From the NCBI RefSeq assembly GCF_041435195.1, contig NZ_CP108106.1:6177501-6241500 (forward strand): a stretch of DNA of 64,000 bases. The letters are read 5' to 3'. Below are positions 9,775 through 18,150 of the stretch, in pieces. The stretch's first letter is position 1. Every line of letters starts with the position of its first letter. The notes under the pieces were generated by a model. The model had not been told where the DNA came from and made no database searches. It worked only from the letters and a program-made list of their open reading frames with translations. This DNA is from Streptomyces sp. NBC_00224. GTDB taxonomy: Bacteria; Actinomycetota; Actinomycetes; Streptomycetales; Streptomycetaceae. The translations under genes were made by a program, and so were the position numbers.

Positions 9775-10030
9775 GTCTGCGGGTGGGTGGTGGCTGGGCG
9801 CGCAGTTCCCCGCGCCCCTTAGGTAACTCCAGCCCCGGCGGCGTGCGAGGGGCGGGGCCCGGGCACATTCAGCCCCTCCGGCGTTTGAGGAGCGGGGTCC
9901 GGGGCGGAGCCCCGAAAGCGGGGTGCAGGGGCCGCAGGCCCCGCAAAAGGGGTCCGGGGGCGTAGCCCCCGGGAAGACACCCTCACCCCCACCCACCCCC
10001 GGAGGGTTAAGGGAACGGGCGGGGTGGGGG
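9775..10030. repeat. Composite intergenic repeat, copy 2
   Basis: Fills the convergent gap between the P-loop gene and nucS. Modules in order: the CGCAGTTCCCCGCGCCCC block, TTAGGTAACTCCAGCC, CCTCCGGCGTTTGAGGAGCG, GGTCCGGGGCGGAGCCCCG, GCAGGGGCCGCAGGCCCCG, GTCCGGGGGCGTAGCCCCCGG and CCCCGGAGGGTTAAGGGAACG. Several modules are self-complementary hairpins. The copy at 25.3 kb has the same order. No gene was seen in this stretch. Confidence 0.85.
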
Positions 10031-10041
10031 TCGCCCAGGGG

Positions 10042-10713
10042 TCAGAACAGGCGGAGTTTGTCGTCCTCGATGCCCCGCATCGCGTTGTAGTCCAGGACAA
10101 CGCACCCGATCCCCCGGTCCGTCGCCAGCACACGCGCCTGCGGCTTGATCTCCTGCGCCGCGAACACCCCCCGCACCGGTGCCAGATGCGGATCCCGGTT
10201 CAGCAGCTCCAGGTACCGCGTGAGCTGCTCGACCCCGTCGATCTCACCGCGCCGCTTGATCTCGACCGCCACCGTCCCGCCGGACGCGTCCCGGCACAGG
10301 ATGTCCACCGGGCCGATCGCCGTCGGGTACTCGCGGCGGATCAGCGTGTACCCCTCGCCCAGCGTCTCGATCCGGTCCGCGAGCAGCTCCTGCAGGTGCG
10401 CTTCCACGCCGTCCTTGATGAGGCCCGGGTCCACGCCCAGCTCGTGCGACGAGTCGTGGAGGATCTCCTCCATCGTGATGATGAGCTTCTCGCCCGCCTT
10501 GTTGACCACCGTCCAGACGCCGGTGTCGTCCCCGGCCCCTTCCTTGAGGGTGCAGGGCGGAGACATCCAGTTGAGGGGCTTGTACGCCCGGTCGTCCGCG
10601 TGAATGGAGACGCTGTTGTCCGCCTTCACCAGGATCAGCCGGGTGGCGGAGGGCAGATGGGCGGTGAGGCGGCCCGCGTAGTCGACGGAGCAGCGGGCGA
10701 TGACGAGACGCAT
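10042..10713 (-). CDS. nucS: Mismatch-specific endonuclease NucS/EndoMS
   Basis: Cuts both strands at DNA mismatches and provides mismatch repair in actinobacteria, which lack MutS/MutL. 223 aa from the ATG at 10711-10713, the usual family length; an in-frame start 9 nt upstream is less likely. The N-terminal dimer/DNA-binding domain begins [16 protein letters not shown]. The RecB-like nuclease core carries [10 protein letters not shown] and [22 protein letters not shown] (D...ExK...Q). The extreme C-terminus EDDKLRLF matches the sliding-clamp-binding tail. A TAGCGT hexamer ends 8 nt before the ATG with no ribosome binding site, so the mRNA may be leaderless. Confidence 0.97.
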   Translation of the reverse strand: MRLVIARCSVDYAGRLTAHLPSATRLILVKADNSVSIHADDRAYKPLNWMSPPCTLKEGAGDDTGVWTVVNKAGEKLIITMEEILHDSSHELGVDPGLIKDGVEAHLQELLADRIETLGEGYTLIRREYPTAIGPVDILCRDASGGTVAVEIKRRGEIDGVEQLTRYLELLNRDPHLAPVRGVFAAQEIKPQARVLATDRGIGCVVLDYNAMRGIEDDKLRLF

Positions 10714-10927
10714 GGTCGGCAACGCTACTCGAATCCCCCCGCCGAACGCGATTCGTCCGGCAAAGCACTGTTCGTTATTGGCCGGTTACGTGCCAAGTAC
10801 CTGTCGCAGCCACCATGCCGCGCCTACCGTGTAAGCGGGAGGTTGTCGGTCAGGCACGCTGCGTGGCTGACTTCGTTCCTTTCCCTGGCCGTAAGACCCC
10901 CTCCCCGGGGTCGCGAGAGGAGAAACC

Positions 10928-11320
10928 ATGTCGCTCGACGTCTCACCGGCCCTACTCGAACAGGCCGAGCGAGGCGAGGTCGACGAAGCCGATTTCGTCG
11001 ACTGCGTCCGGACCTCCCTGCCGTACGCATGGGAGATGATCAGTTCTCTGGTGGCCCAGCTGAAGGTGGACGGTGGCGAGTTCGCCGACAACCAGACGCC
11101 TCCGCCGGACGAGCAGGCGCGCGGCCAGCTCCTTCGTGCGCTCGCGAGTGACGCCATCCGCGGTTCGCTCCAGCGGCACTTCGGTGTCCGTCTGGCGTTC
11201 CAGAACTGCCACCGCGTCGCGGTGTTCCCCTTGGACCCGGCGGCCGACGAGCGGCTTGCCCGCTTCACCTCGGTCCGGGGTCAACTGCTCAACCAGTCCC
11301 CGGAGTTGAGGGACTGCTGA
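10928..11320 (+). CDS. Conserved actinobacterial protein (SCO5389-like)
   Basis: 130 aa, soluble. It starts MSLDVSPALLEQAERGEVDEADFVDCVRTSLPYAWE, with a GAGAGGAG ribosome binding site just upstream of the ATG. By gene order and sequence character it matches what I recall as the SCO5389 family, a small conserved protein encoded next to nucS. No catalytic motif is visible. It ends in ...SPELRDC, and a 15-bp-stem hairpin begins 7 nt after the stop. Confidence 0.8.
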   Translation: MSLDVSPALLEQAERGEVDEADFVDCVRTSLPYAWEMISSLVAQLKVDGGEFADNQTPPPDEQARGQLLRALASDAIRGSLQRHFGVRLAFQNCHRVAVFPLDPAADERLARFTSVRGQLLNQSPELRDC

Positions 11321-11327
11321 CGTCTTC

Positions 11328-11374
11328 GCCGCCGCTCCGCATCGCGGGAGGTGCAACTGATGCGGAGCGGCGGC
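11328..11374 (+). terminator. Strong hairpin terminator (15-bp stem)
   Basis: GCCGCCGCTCCGCAT (11328-11342) pairs perfectly with ATGCGGAGCGGCGGC (11360-11374) across a 17-nt loop and is followed by CTCTTG. It sits between two convergent genes and could serve both. Confidence 0.8.
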
Positions 11375-11428
11375 CTCTTGTGGGGCCCCGGGTCCCCGCG
11401 CCCCTCCGGCGCCGTCCCCCCTCGGGCC

Positions 11429-12460
11429 TCACCCCAGCAGCGGCAGCACTTCCGCGCCCAGCCTTCGTACGTTCTCCTCCGTCGCGGTCAGGTCTCCCGA
11501 TCCCTCCACCAGGAAGGCGAAGCGCGTGATGCCCGTCTTCTCCGAGGTCGCCGCGATACGGTCCGCCGCCTGGCGCGGGGTGCCGACCGGGTGGAGGCTG
11601 CACAGCAGTTCTGTGTACAGCACCGGGTCGCGCATCGCGCGGTGCCGGCCGTCGACCGTCACATGCGCGTCGAGGCCCTGCTTCAGCCAGCCGGGCATCG
11701 CCTTGAGCAGTGTCTCGCTGGCCCGGGCGCGGTGGTCCTCGATCTGCGCCACCCCGGCCGACACATGCGGCGCGGCCGCCACCGCCTCCGGTGAGACGCC
11801 GGACGCCAGCGCGTGCGACCGCCACAGCGCGACCATCTCCGCCTTCTCCTCGTCACCGCAGTGCATCCCGAGCAGCATCGGCAGACCCCGCTCGGCGGCC
11901 AGCTTGACGCTCTTCGGCGAGGTGCACGCCACGATGACCTCGGGGCCCGCGGGACCGTCCGAGAGCAGCTCGTCGGGCCTCGGCACCACCGGGACCTCCC
12001 GGAAGGCGAAACGTTCGCCCAGACTCGCCACCCGGGGTTCGGTCAGCCACCGCAGCAGCAGATCGAGGGACTCCGGGAACCCCTCCTCGTACGCCCGCAG
12101 ACCCGAGCCGAAGACCTCCAGGTCGACCCAGGGTCCGCCGCGGCCCACTCCCAGCGAGAACCGGCCGCCGGACGTCAGGTGCAGCAGCGCCGCCTGTTCG
12201 CCCAGCGCCACCGGGTGCGCGCTGGGCAGCACGCTGACCGCCGTGCCGACGCGGATCCGGCGCGTGCGCCCGAGCAGCAGTGCCGCCAGCGTCACCGCCG
12301 ACGGGCACACCCCGTACGGAACGAAGTGGTGCTCGGCGAGCCACACCGCGTCCAGGCCCGCTTCCTCGGCCACCTCGGCGGACCGCACCGCTCTGTGCAG
12401 TGCCTCCCCCTGGCCCTGGCCCGGAAATTGGGCTGCCAGTACAAAAGTTCCGACGCGCAT
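11429..12460 (-). CDS. LLM-class flavin-dependent oxidoreductase (luciferase-like)
   Basis: 343 aa from ATG 12460, with AGGAGG about 9 nt upstream; the longer frame to 12511 only adds leader codons. Luciferase-like monooxygenase fold: the N-terminal strand MRVGTFVLAAQFPGQ, DAVWLAEHHF, the flavin-binding GTAVSVLPSAHPVALGEQAALLHLTSGGRFSLGVGRGGPW, and a C-terminal helix-rich region. The substrate cannot be read from sequence. F420 or FMN are both possible cofactors in this superfamily. It is monocistronic and convergent with the small gene at 10.9 kb. Confidence 0.85.
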   Translation of the reverse strand: MRVGTFVLAAQFPGQGQGEALHRAVRSAEVAEEAGLDAVWLAEHHFVPYGVCPSAVTLAALLLGRTRRIRVGTAVSVLPSAHPVALGEQAALLHLTSGGRFSLGVGRGGPWVDLEVFGSGLRAYEEGFPESLDLLLRWLTEPRVASLGERFAFREVPVVPRPDELLSDGPAGPEVIVACTSPKSVKLAAERGLPMLLGMHCGDEEKAEMVALWRSHALASGVSPEAVAAAPHVSAGVAQIEDHRARASETLLKAMPGWLKQGLDAHVTVDGRHRAMRDPVLYTELLCSLHPVGTPRQAADRIAATSEKTGITRFAFLVEGSGDLTATEENVRRLGAEVLPLLG

Positions 12461-12675
12461 CGCCTTCTGCCTCCTCGCGGCCGACGCGGCTCCCCCTCTT
12501 ACCGGCAACAACGCCTGACAAGTGCCAAGGGCACGGCCCGGCGGAATCTTCTTGCGATAGTCCGGTAAAAGTCCCTCGTACGAGTTACCGTCCCACGCTC
12601 GTGCGGTTCGGGTACCCGGGCCATGTGGCCCTACGCTGGAGTCAGTCCGTCAGCCCGGCCCCGTGAGGTGTTTCC

Positions 12676-13002
12676 GTGTCCCCGCGCCGCAACCGCCCCA
12701 AGGGCGGCGACCAGCCGACCGAACCGACCGGCGGGGCGGGGGAGCGCTACGGCCTCCAGCGCACCGAGACCTACCAGGGCGAGGAGTGGTCCGTCCGGCA
12801 TGTGAGCGGCGCGAGCGCGCAGGGCAAGCGCTACCGCTGCCCGGGGTGCGACCAGGAGATCCCCTCCGGTGTCCCGCACGTGGTGGCCTGGCCGGAGTTC
12901 GGCGGAGTGGACGACCGCAGGCACTGGCACAAGGCCTGCTGGAACGCGAAGGACCGCCGCACCAGCAGGGTGCAGCGGTCCAGGAACGCGCCCAGGTACT
13001 AG
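12676..13002 (+). CDS. Small zinc-ribbon-like conserved protein
   Basis: 108 aa from GTG 12676 with GAGG 8 nt upstream. The N-terminus is basic and low-complexity. The C-terminal half contains a probable metal site: CPGCDQEI (two Cys) and, about 30 residues later, HWHKACW (His/Cys). Homologues are often labelled ATP/GTP-binding, but no nucleotide motif is visible here. The gene is convergent with the ABC permease at 13.0 kb, with only 16 bp between stops. Confidence 0.75.
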   Translation: MSPRRNRPKGGDQPTEPTGGAGERYGLQRTETYQGEEWSVRHVSGASAQGKRYRCPGCDQEIPSGVPHVVAWPEFGGVDDRRHWHKACWNAKDRRTSRVQRSRNAPRY

Positions 13003-13018
13003 CGGGCTCAGGTCGCGG

Positions 13019-13855
13019 TCACACGTCCCGGTTGTTCAGCGCCGCGAACGCGCCGCCGAGCGCGGCGGCCGTGACTGCCCCCAGGATCAGCAGCGGCGTC
13101 CAGCCGGTCGGGCCCGAGTCGTTCACCGTCTGGCCGTAGAACACGGCCAGTTGGCTCGGGATCGAGTACTCGAACAGGGCCTCGCGGACCGATTCGAGCG
13201 ACGGCGCGAACATGAACAGCGCGAGCACCAGCGGCAGCAGGACCACGCCGATCATGACCGTGATCGCGCCGGCCGAGTGCCGGATCAGCGCGCCGACCGC
13301 GAGCGAGAGCAGGCCGAGCGTCGAGACGTAGAGGCTGACGCCGACCGTCGCCTTGAACAGCTCGGAGCCGGTCGGCTGGTTGACGGCGTCCACCATCCCG
13401 GTCTGCAGCATCGCCACCAGGCCGGTGGAGAGCGTCAGGATGACGAACGACAGCAGGAAGAAGACGATCGACTTGGCGGCGAGGATCCGGGCCCGGCTGG
13501 GGCACGCGGTCAGCGTCGTACGGATCATCCCCGTGCCGTACTCGGAGGCGATGGTCAGCACGCCGAGCGTGATCACGCAGATCGAGCCGAGCAGCACGCC
13601 GTAGAAGCCGAGGACGAGCAGCGGGGTGTCGCCCATGTCGGCGTCGGAGGCGTTGACCGCGACCGCCGCGAGGAGCCCGATGCCGAGCACGAGCACGACG
13701 AGCACGCCCAGCGTCCACATCGTGGAGCGCACCGAGCGGATCTTGGTCCACTCGGAGGCGAGCGCGTCGCCGAGCGAGGCGGGCCGCACCGGGATCGGCG
13801 AGGTGTACGTCCCGAAGGGCGCACCCGGTGCCTGCTGCTGGTAGGGGGTGGTCAT
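13019..13855 (-). CDS. ABC-2 type transporter permease
   Basis: 278 aa with six hydrophobic segments. The N-terminal cytoplasmic part has ASEWTKIRSVRSTMWTL, the typical lead-in of streptomycete ABC-2 permeases. The amphipathic loop after helix 2 has ASEYGTGMIRTTLTACPSR. Its start codon overlaps the end of the ATPase gene (4-bp ATGA), so they are one translationally coupled export unit. The exported substrate is unknown. Confidence 0.9.
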   Translation of the reverse strand: MTTPYQQQAPGAPFGTYTSPIPVRPASLGDALASEWTKIRSVRSTMWTLGVLVVLVLGIGLLAAVAVNASDADMGDTPLLVLGFYGVLLGSICVITLGVLTIASEYGTGMIRTTLTACPSRARILAAKSIVFFLLSFVILTLSTGLVAMLQTGMVDAVNQPTGSELFKATVGVSLYVSTLGLLSLAVGALIRHSAGAITVMIGVVLLPLVLALFMFAPSLESVREALFEYSIPSQLAVFYGQTVNDSGPTGWTPLLILGAVTAAALGGAFAALNNRDV

Positions 13856-15072
13856 CGGGCGTCCTCGGGCTTGGTCAGGGCGGGGGCGGGCGCGGCGGCG
13901 GGATGGGTGGCCGGGGGAGCGGCGGAGGCGGCCGGAGCGGGCTGCGGGGCCATGGCCGGGGCCTGTGGCACGGGCGCCTGCGCCGGGGCCGCGGGGGCGC
14001 CCTGCGGGGCCGGTGGGGCCTGTCCGGGGGCCTGGGGGGCCGCGTACGGGTTCGCTCCGGGCGGCGGCGGGGCGTACCAGCCCTGCGTCGGCACCTCGGG
14101 GATCACCTGCGGCGGCTGGTACCCGAGCGGCGCGGGCTGCATCAGACCGGCCTTCTGGTCGGCGGTGGAGCGGTAGTCCACCGCGCCCTGCGTCATCCGC
14201 ATGTACGCCTCCTCAAGGGAGGCCTGGTGCGGCGACAGCTCCCACAGGCGTACGTCCGCGCCGTGCGCGAGGTCGCTGATGCGCGGCAGCGCGAGGCCGG
14301 TCACCCGCAGGGCGCCGTCCGGCTCCGGCATGACCTGGCCGCCGGCCTCGGTCAGCGCGGCCGTCAGCTTCTCCCGGCCGGTGTGCTCGGGCGTCCGCAC
14401 GCGCGCGAAGTCGGCGGAGTTGTGCGAGATGAAGTCCTTGACGCTCATGTCGGCGAGCAGCTGGCCGCGGCCGATCACGATGAGGTGGTCGGCGGTCAGC
14501 GCCATCTCGCTCATCAGGTGCGAGGAGACGAAGACGGTGCGGCCCTCGGCGGCGAGCCGCTTCATGAGGTTGCGCACCCACAGGATGCCCTCGGGGTCGA
14601 GGCCGTTGACCGGCTCGTCGAAGAGCAGCACCTGGGGGTCGCCGAGGAGGGCCGCGGCGATGCCGAGCCGCTGGCCCATGCCGAGCGAGAACCCCTTGGA
14701 GCGCTTGCCCGCGACCTCCTGGAGGCCGACGACGCCGAGCACCTCGTCGACCCGGCGGGCCGGGATGCCGGAGAGCTGGGCGAGTGAGAGCAGGTGGTTG
14801 CGGGCGCTGCGGCCGCCGTGCACGGCCTTGGCGTCGAGCAGCGCGCCGACCTGGCGGGGCGCGTTGGGGAGCGTACGGAAGGGGTGGCCGCCGATGGTGA
14901 CATGGCCGGAAGTGGGCTGGTCCAGGCCGAGGATCATGCGCATGGTCGTCGACTTGCCGGAGCCGTTGGGCCCCAGGAAGCCGGTGACGGCGCCCGGCCT
15001 CACCTGGAAGGAAAGGTTGTACACGGCTGTCTTGGCGCCGTAGCGCTTCGTCAGGCCGACTGCCTCGATCAT
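13852..15072 (-). CDS. ABC transporter ATP-binding protein with Pro/Ala-rich tail
   Basis: 406 aa. Nucleotide-binding domain about 1-225: Walker A GPNGSGKST, signature LGMGQRLGIAAAL, Walker B VLLFDEPVNGLDPEG, H-loop SSHLMSE. The region to about 300 is the DrrA-type C-terminal domain. The last 90 residues or so are almost only Pro, Ala, Gln and Gly, an unusual extension absent from the paralogue at 16.0 kb. It powers the coupled permease downstream. Confidence 0.92.
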   Translation of the reverse strand: MIEAVGLTKRYGAKTAVYNLSFQVRPGAVTGFLGPNGSGKSTTMRMILGLDQPTSGHVTIGGHPFRTLPNAPRQVGALLDAKAVHGGRSARNHLLSLAQLSGIPARRVDEVLGVVGLQEVAGKRSKGFSLGMGQRLGIAAALLGDPQVLLFDEPVNGLDPEGILWVRNLMKRLAAEGRTVFVSSHLMSEMALTADHLIVIGRGQLLADMSVKDFISHNSADFARVRTPEHTGREKLTAALTEAGGQVMPEPDGALRVTGLALPRISDLAHGADVRLWELSPHQASLEEAYMRMTQGAVDYRSTADQKAGLMQPAPLGYQPPQVIPEVPTQGWYAPPPPGANPYAAPQAPGQAPPAPQGAPAAPAQAPVPQAPAMAPQPAPAASAAPPATHPAAAPAPALTKPEDAR

Positions 15073-15218
15073 TCTCCAGCCCCATCGACGGTGTGGGTCG
15101 TCGGGGCGGTGGCCGATCGCCAGGGTGCCCCCGTATGAGTGAGGAGCTTATCCAGGAGTTTACGGTTCCGGCCAAGCGATGAGACGTACGTTACGTAGGG
15201 TTTTGTCCGGTGTATGGA

Positions 15219-15998
15219 CTAGGCGTCGCGCTTCTTGAGGACGAGGTAGCCGCCCGCGAGCGCCGCGACGACCCACAGCGCCATGATCCCGAGCCCGGCC
15301 CAGGGGCCGTACGGCGGCGGCTCGGTGTTCATCGCGTTGGGCACCACCTGCATGATCTTGGAGCCCGCCTGGTCGGGGAAGTAGCGGGCCACCTTCTTGG
15401 CGCCCGGCACCGCCGACAGGATCTGCGAGATCAGGAAGAAGAACGGCATCAGGATGCCGAGCGAGAGCATCGAGCTGCGCAGCATCGTGGCCACGCCCAT
15501 CGAGAAGAGCGCGATCAGCGCCATGTAGAGGCCCGCCCCGAAGACCGCGCGCAGCACATTGGGCTCGCCGATGGTGGTGCGGTGCGGGCCGAGCAGCGCC
15601 TGGCCGAGGAAGAACGACAGGAAGCTGGTCGCCAGGCCCACGACCAGCGCGAGCACGGTGGCGACCAGGAGCTTGGAGAAGAGGAAGGTGGCCCGCTGCG
15701 GCACGGCGGCGAGCGAGGTGCGGATCATCCCCGAGCTGTACTCGGTGCCGACCACCAGGACGCCGAACACCACCATCGCCAGCTGGCCGAGCACCATCCC
15801 GGAGAAGCTGATGAAGGTCGGGTCGAAGGTCAGCCGCTCGGCCGGCTTGAGGTCGTCGAACTGCGACTTCATCAGCGCGCACAGGGCCGCGCTCACCGCG
15901 ACCGTGACGACGAGCGCGCAGACCAGCGTCCAGGAGGTGGAGGAGACCGAACGGATCTTGGTCCACTCGGACTTGAGGACCGCGGGTACCGATGCCAT
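15219..15998 (-). CDS. ABC-2 type transporter permease, second pair
   Basis: 259 aa with about six membrane segments, paralogous to the permease at 13.0 kb: LKSEWTKIRSVSSTSWTLV at the N-terminus and GTEYSSGMIRTSLAAVPQR in the first loop. It follows its ATPase by 3 bp. The two ATPase-permease pairs look like a tandem duplication of an export module. Confidence 0.9.
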   Translation of the reverse strand: MASVPAVLKSEWTKIRSVSSTSWTLVCALVVTVAVSAALCALMKSQFDDLKPAERLTFDPTFISFSGMVLGQLAMVVFGVLVVGTEYSSGMIRTSLAAVPQRATFLFSKLLVATVLALVVGLATSFLSFFLGQALLGPHRTTIGEPNVLRAVFGAGLYMALIALFSMGVATMLRSSMLSLGILMPFFFLISQILSAVPGAKKVARYFPDQAGSKIMQVVPNAMNTEPPPYGPWAGLGIMALWVVAALAGGYLVLKKRDA

Positions 15999-16001
15999 GG
16001 G

Positions 16002-16994
16002 TCAGACCCCCTCGCCGTCGCCCCGGGCCTTCGCCCGGTAGTTCTCGCCCCAGTCGGCGGCGGGCGCCGGGGGCGGCCCGTGGCCGGTGTCCGAGTGCGC
16101 GTGGTACTCCACCGATCCGGCCGTCATCCGCATGAACGCCTCCTCCAGCGAGGCCTGCTGGCCGGAGAGCTCGTGCAGCACGATCTGGTACTGCGCGGCC
16201 AGCTCGCCGAGCCGCTCGATCCGGCCGTTGTCGACCTCCAGGGCGCCGTCGGCGGTCTGGGTCACGGGGACCCCGGCCCGCGCCAGCACATCGAGCAGGT
16301 GTTCCCATTGCGGTGAGCGCAGCCGTACGAAACTCCGCGAATTCTGCCGAATGAAATCCGCCATCGATGTATCGGCGAGCAGTCGGCCCTGGCCGATGAC
16401 GATCAAATGATCCGCCGTCAGCGCCATTTCGCTCATCAGGTGAGACGAGACGAAGATCGTTCTGCCCTCCGCCGCGAGGGCTTTCATGAGATTGCGGATC
16501 CAGTGAATTCCCTCGGGGTCCAGACCATTGACGGGTTCGTCGAACATCAGGATCTCGGGGTCGCCGAGCAGTGCGGAGGCGATTCCGAGGCGCTGGCCCA
16601 TGCCGAGCGAGAACCCCTTCGACTTCTTCTTCGCCACGGCCGTCAGACCGACCGTGTCCAGCACCTCCGCGACCCGGCGCTCGGGGATCCGGTTCGACTG
16701 CGCCAGGCACAGCAGGTTGTTGTACGCGCTGCGGCCGCCGTGCATCGACTTGGCGTCGAGCAGCGCGCCGATGTACTTCAGCGGCTCGTCGAGGTCGCGG
16801 TAGTGCCGGCCGTCGATGCGCACGGTGCCGCTGGTCGGGTTGTCGAGATCGAGCATCATGCGCATGGTGGTGGACTTGCCGGCGCCGTTCGGGCCCAGGA
16901 AGCCGGTCACCACACCCGGTCTGACCTGGAACGACAGGTCGTCGACCGCGGTCTTGGAACCGAAGCGCTTGGTGAGACCGGCTAGCTCGATCAT
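16002..16994 (-). CDS. ABC transporter ATP-binding protein, second pair
   Basis: 330 aa with Walker A GPNGAGKST, signature LGMGQRLGIASAL, Walker B ILMFDEPVNGLDPEG and H-loop SSHLMSE. It is very similar to the ATPase at 13.9 kb across the nucleotide-binding domain but lacks its long Pro/Ala tail. First gene of a two-gene operon with the permease. A stem-loop at 17018-17047 separates it from filP upstream. Confidence 0.92.
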   Translation of the reverse strand: MIELAGLTKRFGSKTAVDDLSFQVRPGVVTGFLGPNGAGKSTTMRMMLDLDNPTSGTVRIDGRHYRDLDEPLKYIGALLDAKSMHGGRSAYNNLLCLAQSNRIPERRVAEVLDTVGLTAVAKKKSKGFSLGMGQRLGIASALLGDPEILMFDEPVNGLDPEGIHWIRNLMKALAAEGRTIFVSSHLMSEMALTADHLIVIGQGRLLADTSMADFIRQNSRSFVRLRSPQWEHLLDVLARAGVPVTQTADGALEVDNGRIERLGELAAQYQIVLHELSGQQASLEEAFMRMTAGSVEYHAHSDTGHGPPPAPAADWGENYRAKARGDGEGV

Positions 16995-17017
16995 GTCGCC
17001 ACGCTAAAGGCGGACAA

Positions 17018-17047
17018 AGCCCCCCGCCACCGGAGTGGCGAGGGGCT
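17018..17047 (-). terminator. Terminator after filP
   Basis: Read on the minus strand: AGCCCC-T-CGCCAC, loop TCCG, GTGGCG-G-GGGGCT, then TTTGTCC. A 12-bp stem with one mismatch, a 4-nt loop and a short T run, 52 nt after the filP stop. Confidence 0.8.
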
Positions 17048-17098
17048 CTCGACCGTACGAACGCAGCCCACGGGGGAGGAGCTGCGGCACCAACGGGA

Positions 17099-18037
17099 CT
17101 AGCGGGACTGCTGTGCCGGGACGCCGCGCGAGACGGGCTCGTCGTCGACCGGGGAGCCGGCCGCCGCGACCGCCGCACCCGTCAGGGTCGCCAGCATCTC
17201 GCGGACGTTGGTCAGCTGCGCGTTGATCGAGTCGCGGCGGTTGGTGAGCGCCGCCAGCTCGCGCTCGGATTCCGAACGGATGCGGTCGGCCTTGGCGTTG
17301 GCGTCCGCCACGATGTCCTCGGCCTGGCGCTGGGCCGTCTCGACCGTCTGACGGGCCCGGCGCTCCGCGTCCGTACGCAGCTTCTCGGCCTCCAGGCGCA
17401 GCTGCTCGGCGCGGTGCTCGATCTCGGCGAGACGCTTCTCCGCCTTGGCCTGACGCGACGCCAGGTCGCGCTCGGACTGCTCGCGGCGCTTGGCGAGGTT
17501 CGTCTCGAAGTCCGCGGCGGCCTGGGCGGCCTTGGCGCGGGTCTCCTCGAAGAGGGCGTCCGCCTCCTCGCGCTTGGACTGCGCGTCCTTCTGCGCCTCG
17601 GAACGCAGCGTGGAGGCGTCACCCTTCGCCTTCTCGACGATCCGGACGCCCTCGTCCTCCGCCTTCGACTTGCGCTCGGCAGCAAACGATTCAGCGTCGT
17701 TGCGCACCTGCTGGGCCGCCGACTCGGCCAGCTCGCGGTGCTGTTCGGCAGCGCGGCGGGCCTCCTCGCGCAGGTCCTTCGCCTCTTCCTCGGCGAGCCG
17801 CAGGATCTTTTCGACCCGCGCGCCGAGGCCCGCGTACGACGGCTCCGCGTCGCTCACCTGGGCCTGGGCGTTCTGCGTTTCGAGGTGCAGTTCCTCGATG
17901 CGCTTTTCCAGAGAAGTGATCCGTGCGAGAGCGCTGTCGCGGTCGGAGACGATCTTGGTAATGCGGTCGTCCACCTGACCGCGGTCGTAACCACGCCGCA
18001 CGAGCTCGAAGCCGAAGGGGGAGGAAGTGTCGCTCAT
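17099..18037 (-). CDS. filP: Intermediate-filament-like coiled-coil protein FilP
   Basis: Forms cytoskeletal filaments behind hyphal tips and contributes to cell stiffness and tip organisation with DivIVA and Scy. 312 aa, close to the known FilP/AbpS length. A short N-terminal head (SSPFGFELVRRGYDRGQVDDRI) precedes a nearly continuous coiled coil rich in Glu, Arg, Ala and Lys with heptad and hendecad spacing to about 285. The tail is short and non-helical. The next gene upstream on the same strand encodes the partner Scy. Size and neighbour leave little doubt. Confidence 0.95.
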   Translation of the reverse strand: MSDTSSPFGFELVRRGYDRGQVDDRITKIVSDRDSALARITSLEKRIEELHLETQNAQAQVSDAEPSYAGLGARVEKILRLAEEEAKDLREEARRAAEQHRELAESAAQQVRNDAESFAAERKSKAEDEGVRIVEKAKGDASTLRSEAQKDAQSKREEADALFEETRAKAAQAAADFETNLAKRREQSERDLASRQAKAEKRLAEIEHRAEQLRLEAEKLRTDAERRARQTVETAQRQAEDIVADANAKADRIRSESERELAALTNRRDSINAQLTNVREMLATLTGAAVAAAGSPVDDEPVSRGVPAQQSR

Positions 18038-18076
18038 GGGGTTCCTGTCGAATGAGACCGGTGAGGTGATAGGGGA

Positions 18077-18103
18077 ATCCTAGGGGCCCAGGCGGCGTGT
18101 CAT
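18077..18103 (-). promoter_or_regulatory. Possible filP promoter
   Basis: Minus strand ATGACA (18098-18103), 15 bp, TAGGAT (18077-18082). The -10 is good, but the spacer is short. It would give a 5' leader of about 35 nt with AGGAA before the ATG. Confidence 0.35.
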
Positions 18104-18150
18104 CGAGCGTATGCCCGTTTGATCTGGAGAATGTCCAGCCTTTTGAGTGG

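Noticed and set aside
9725..10041. Possible small genes inside the composite repeats (also at 25.3 and 41.6 kb)
   Set aside because: Frames differ between copies and follow repeat hairpins, not codon bias.
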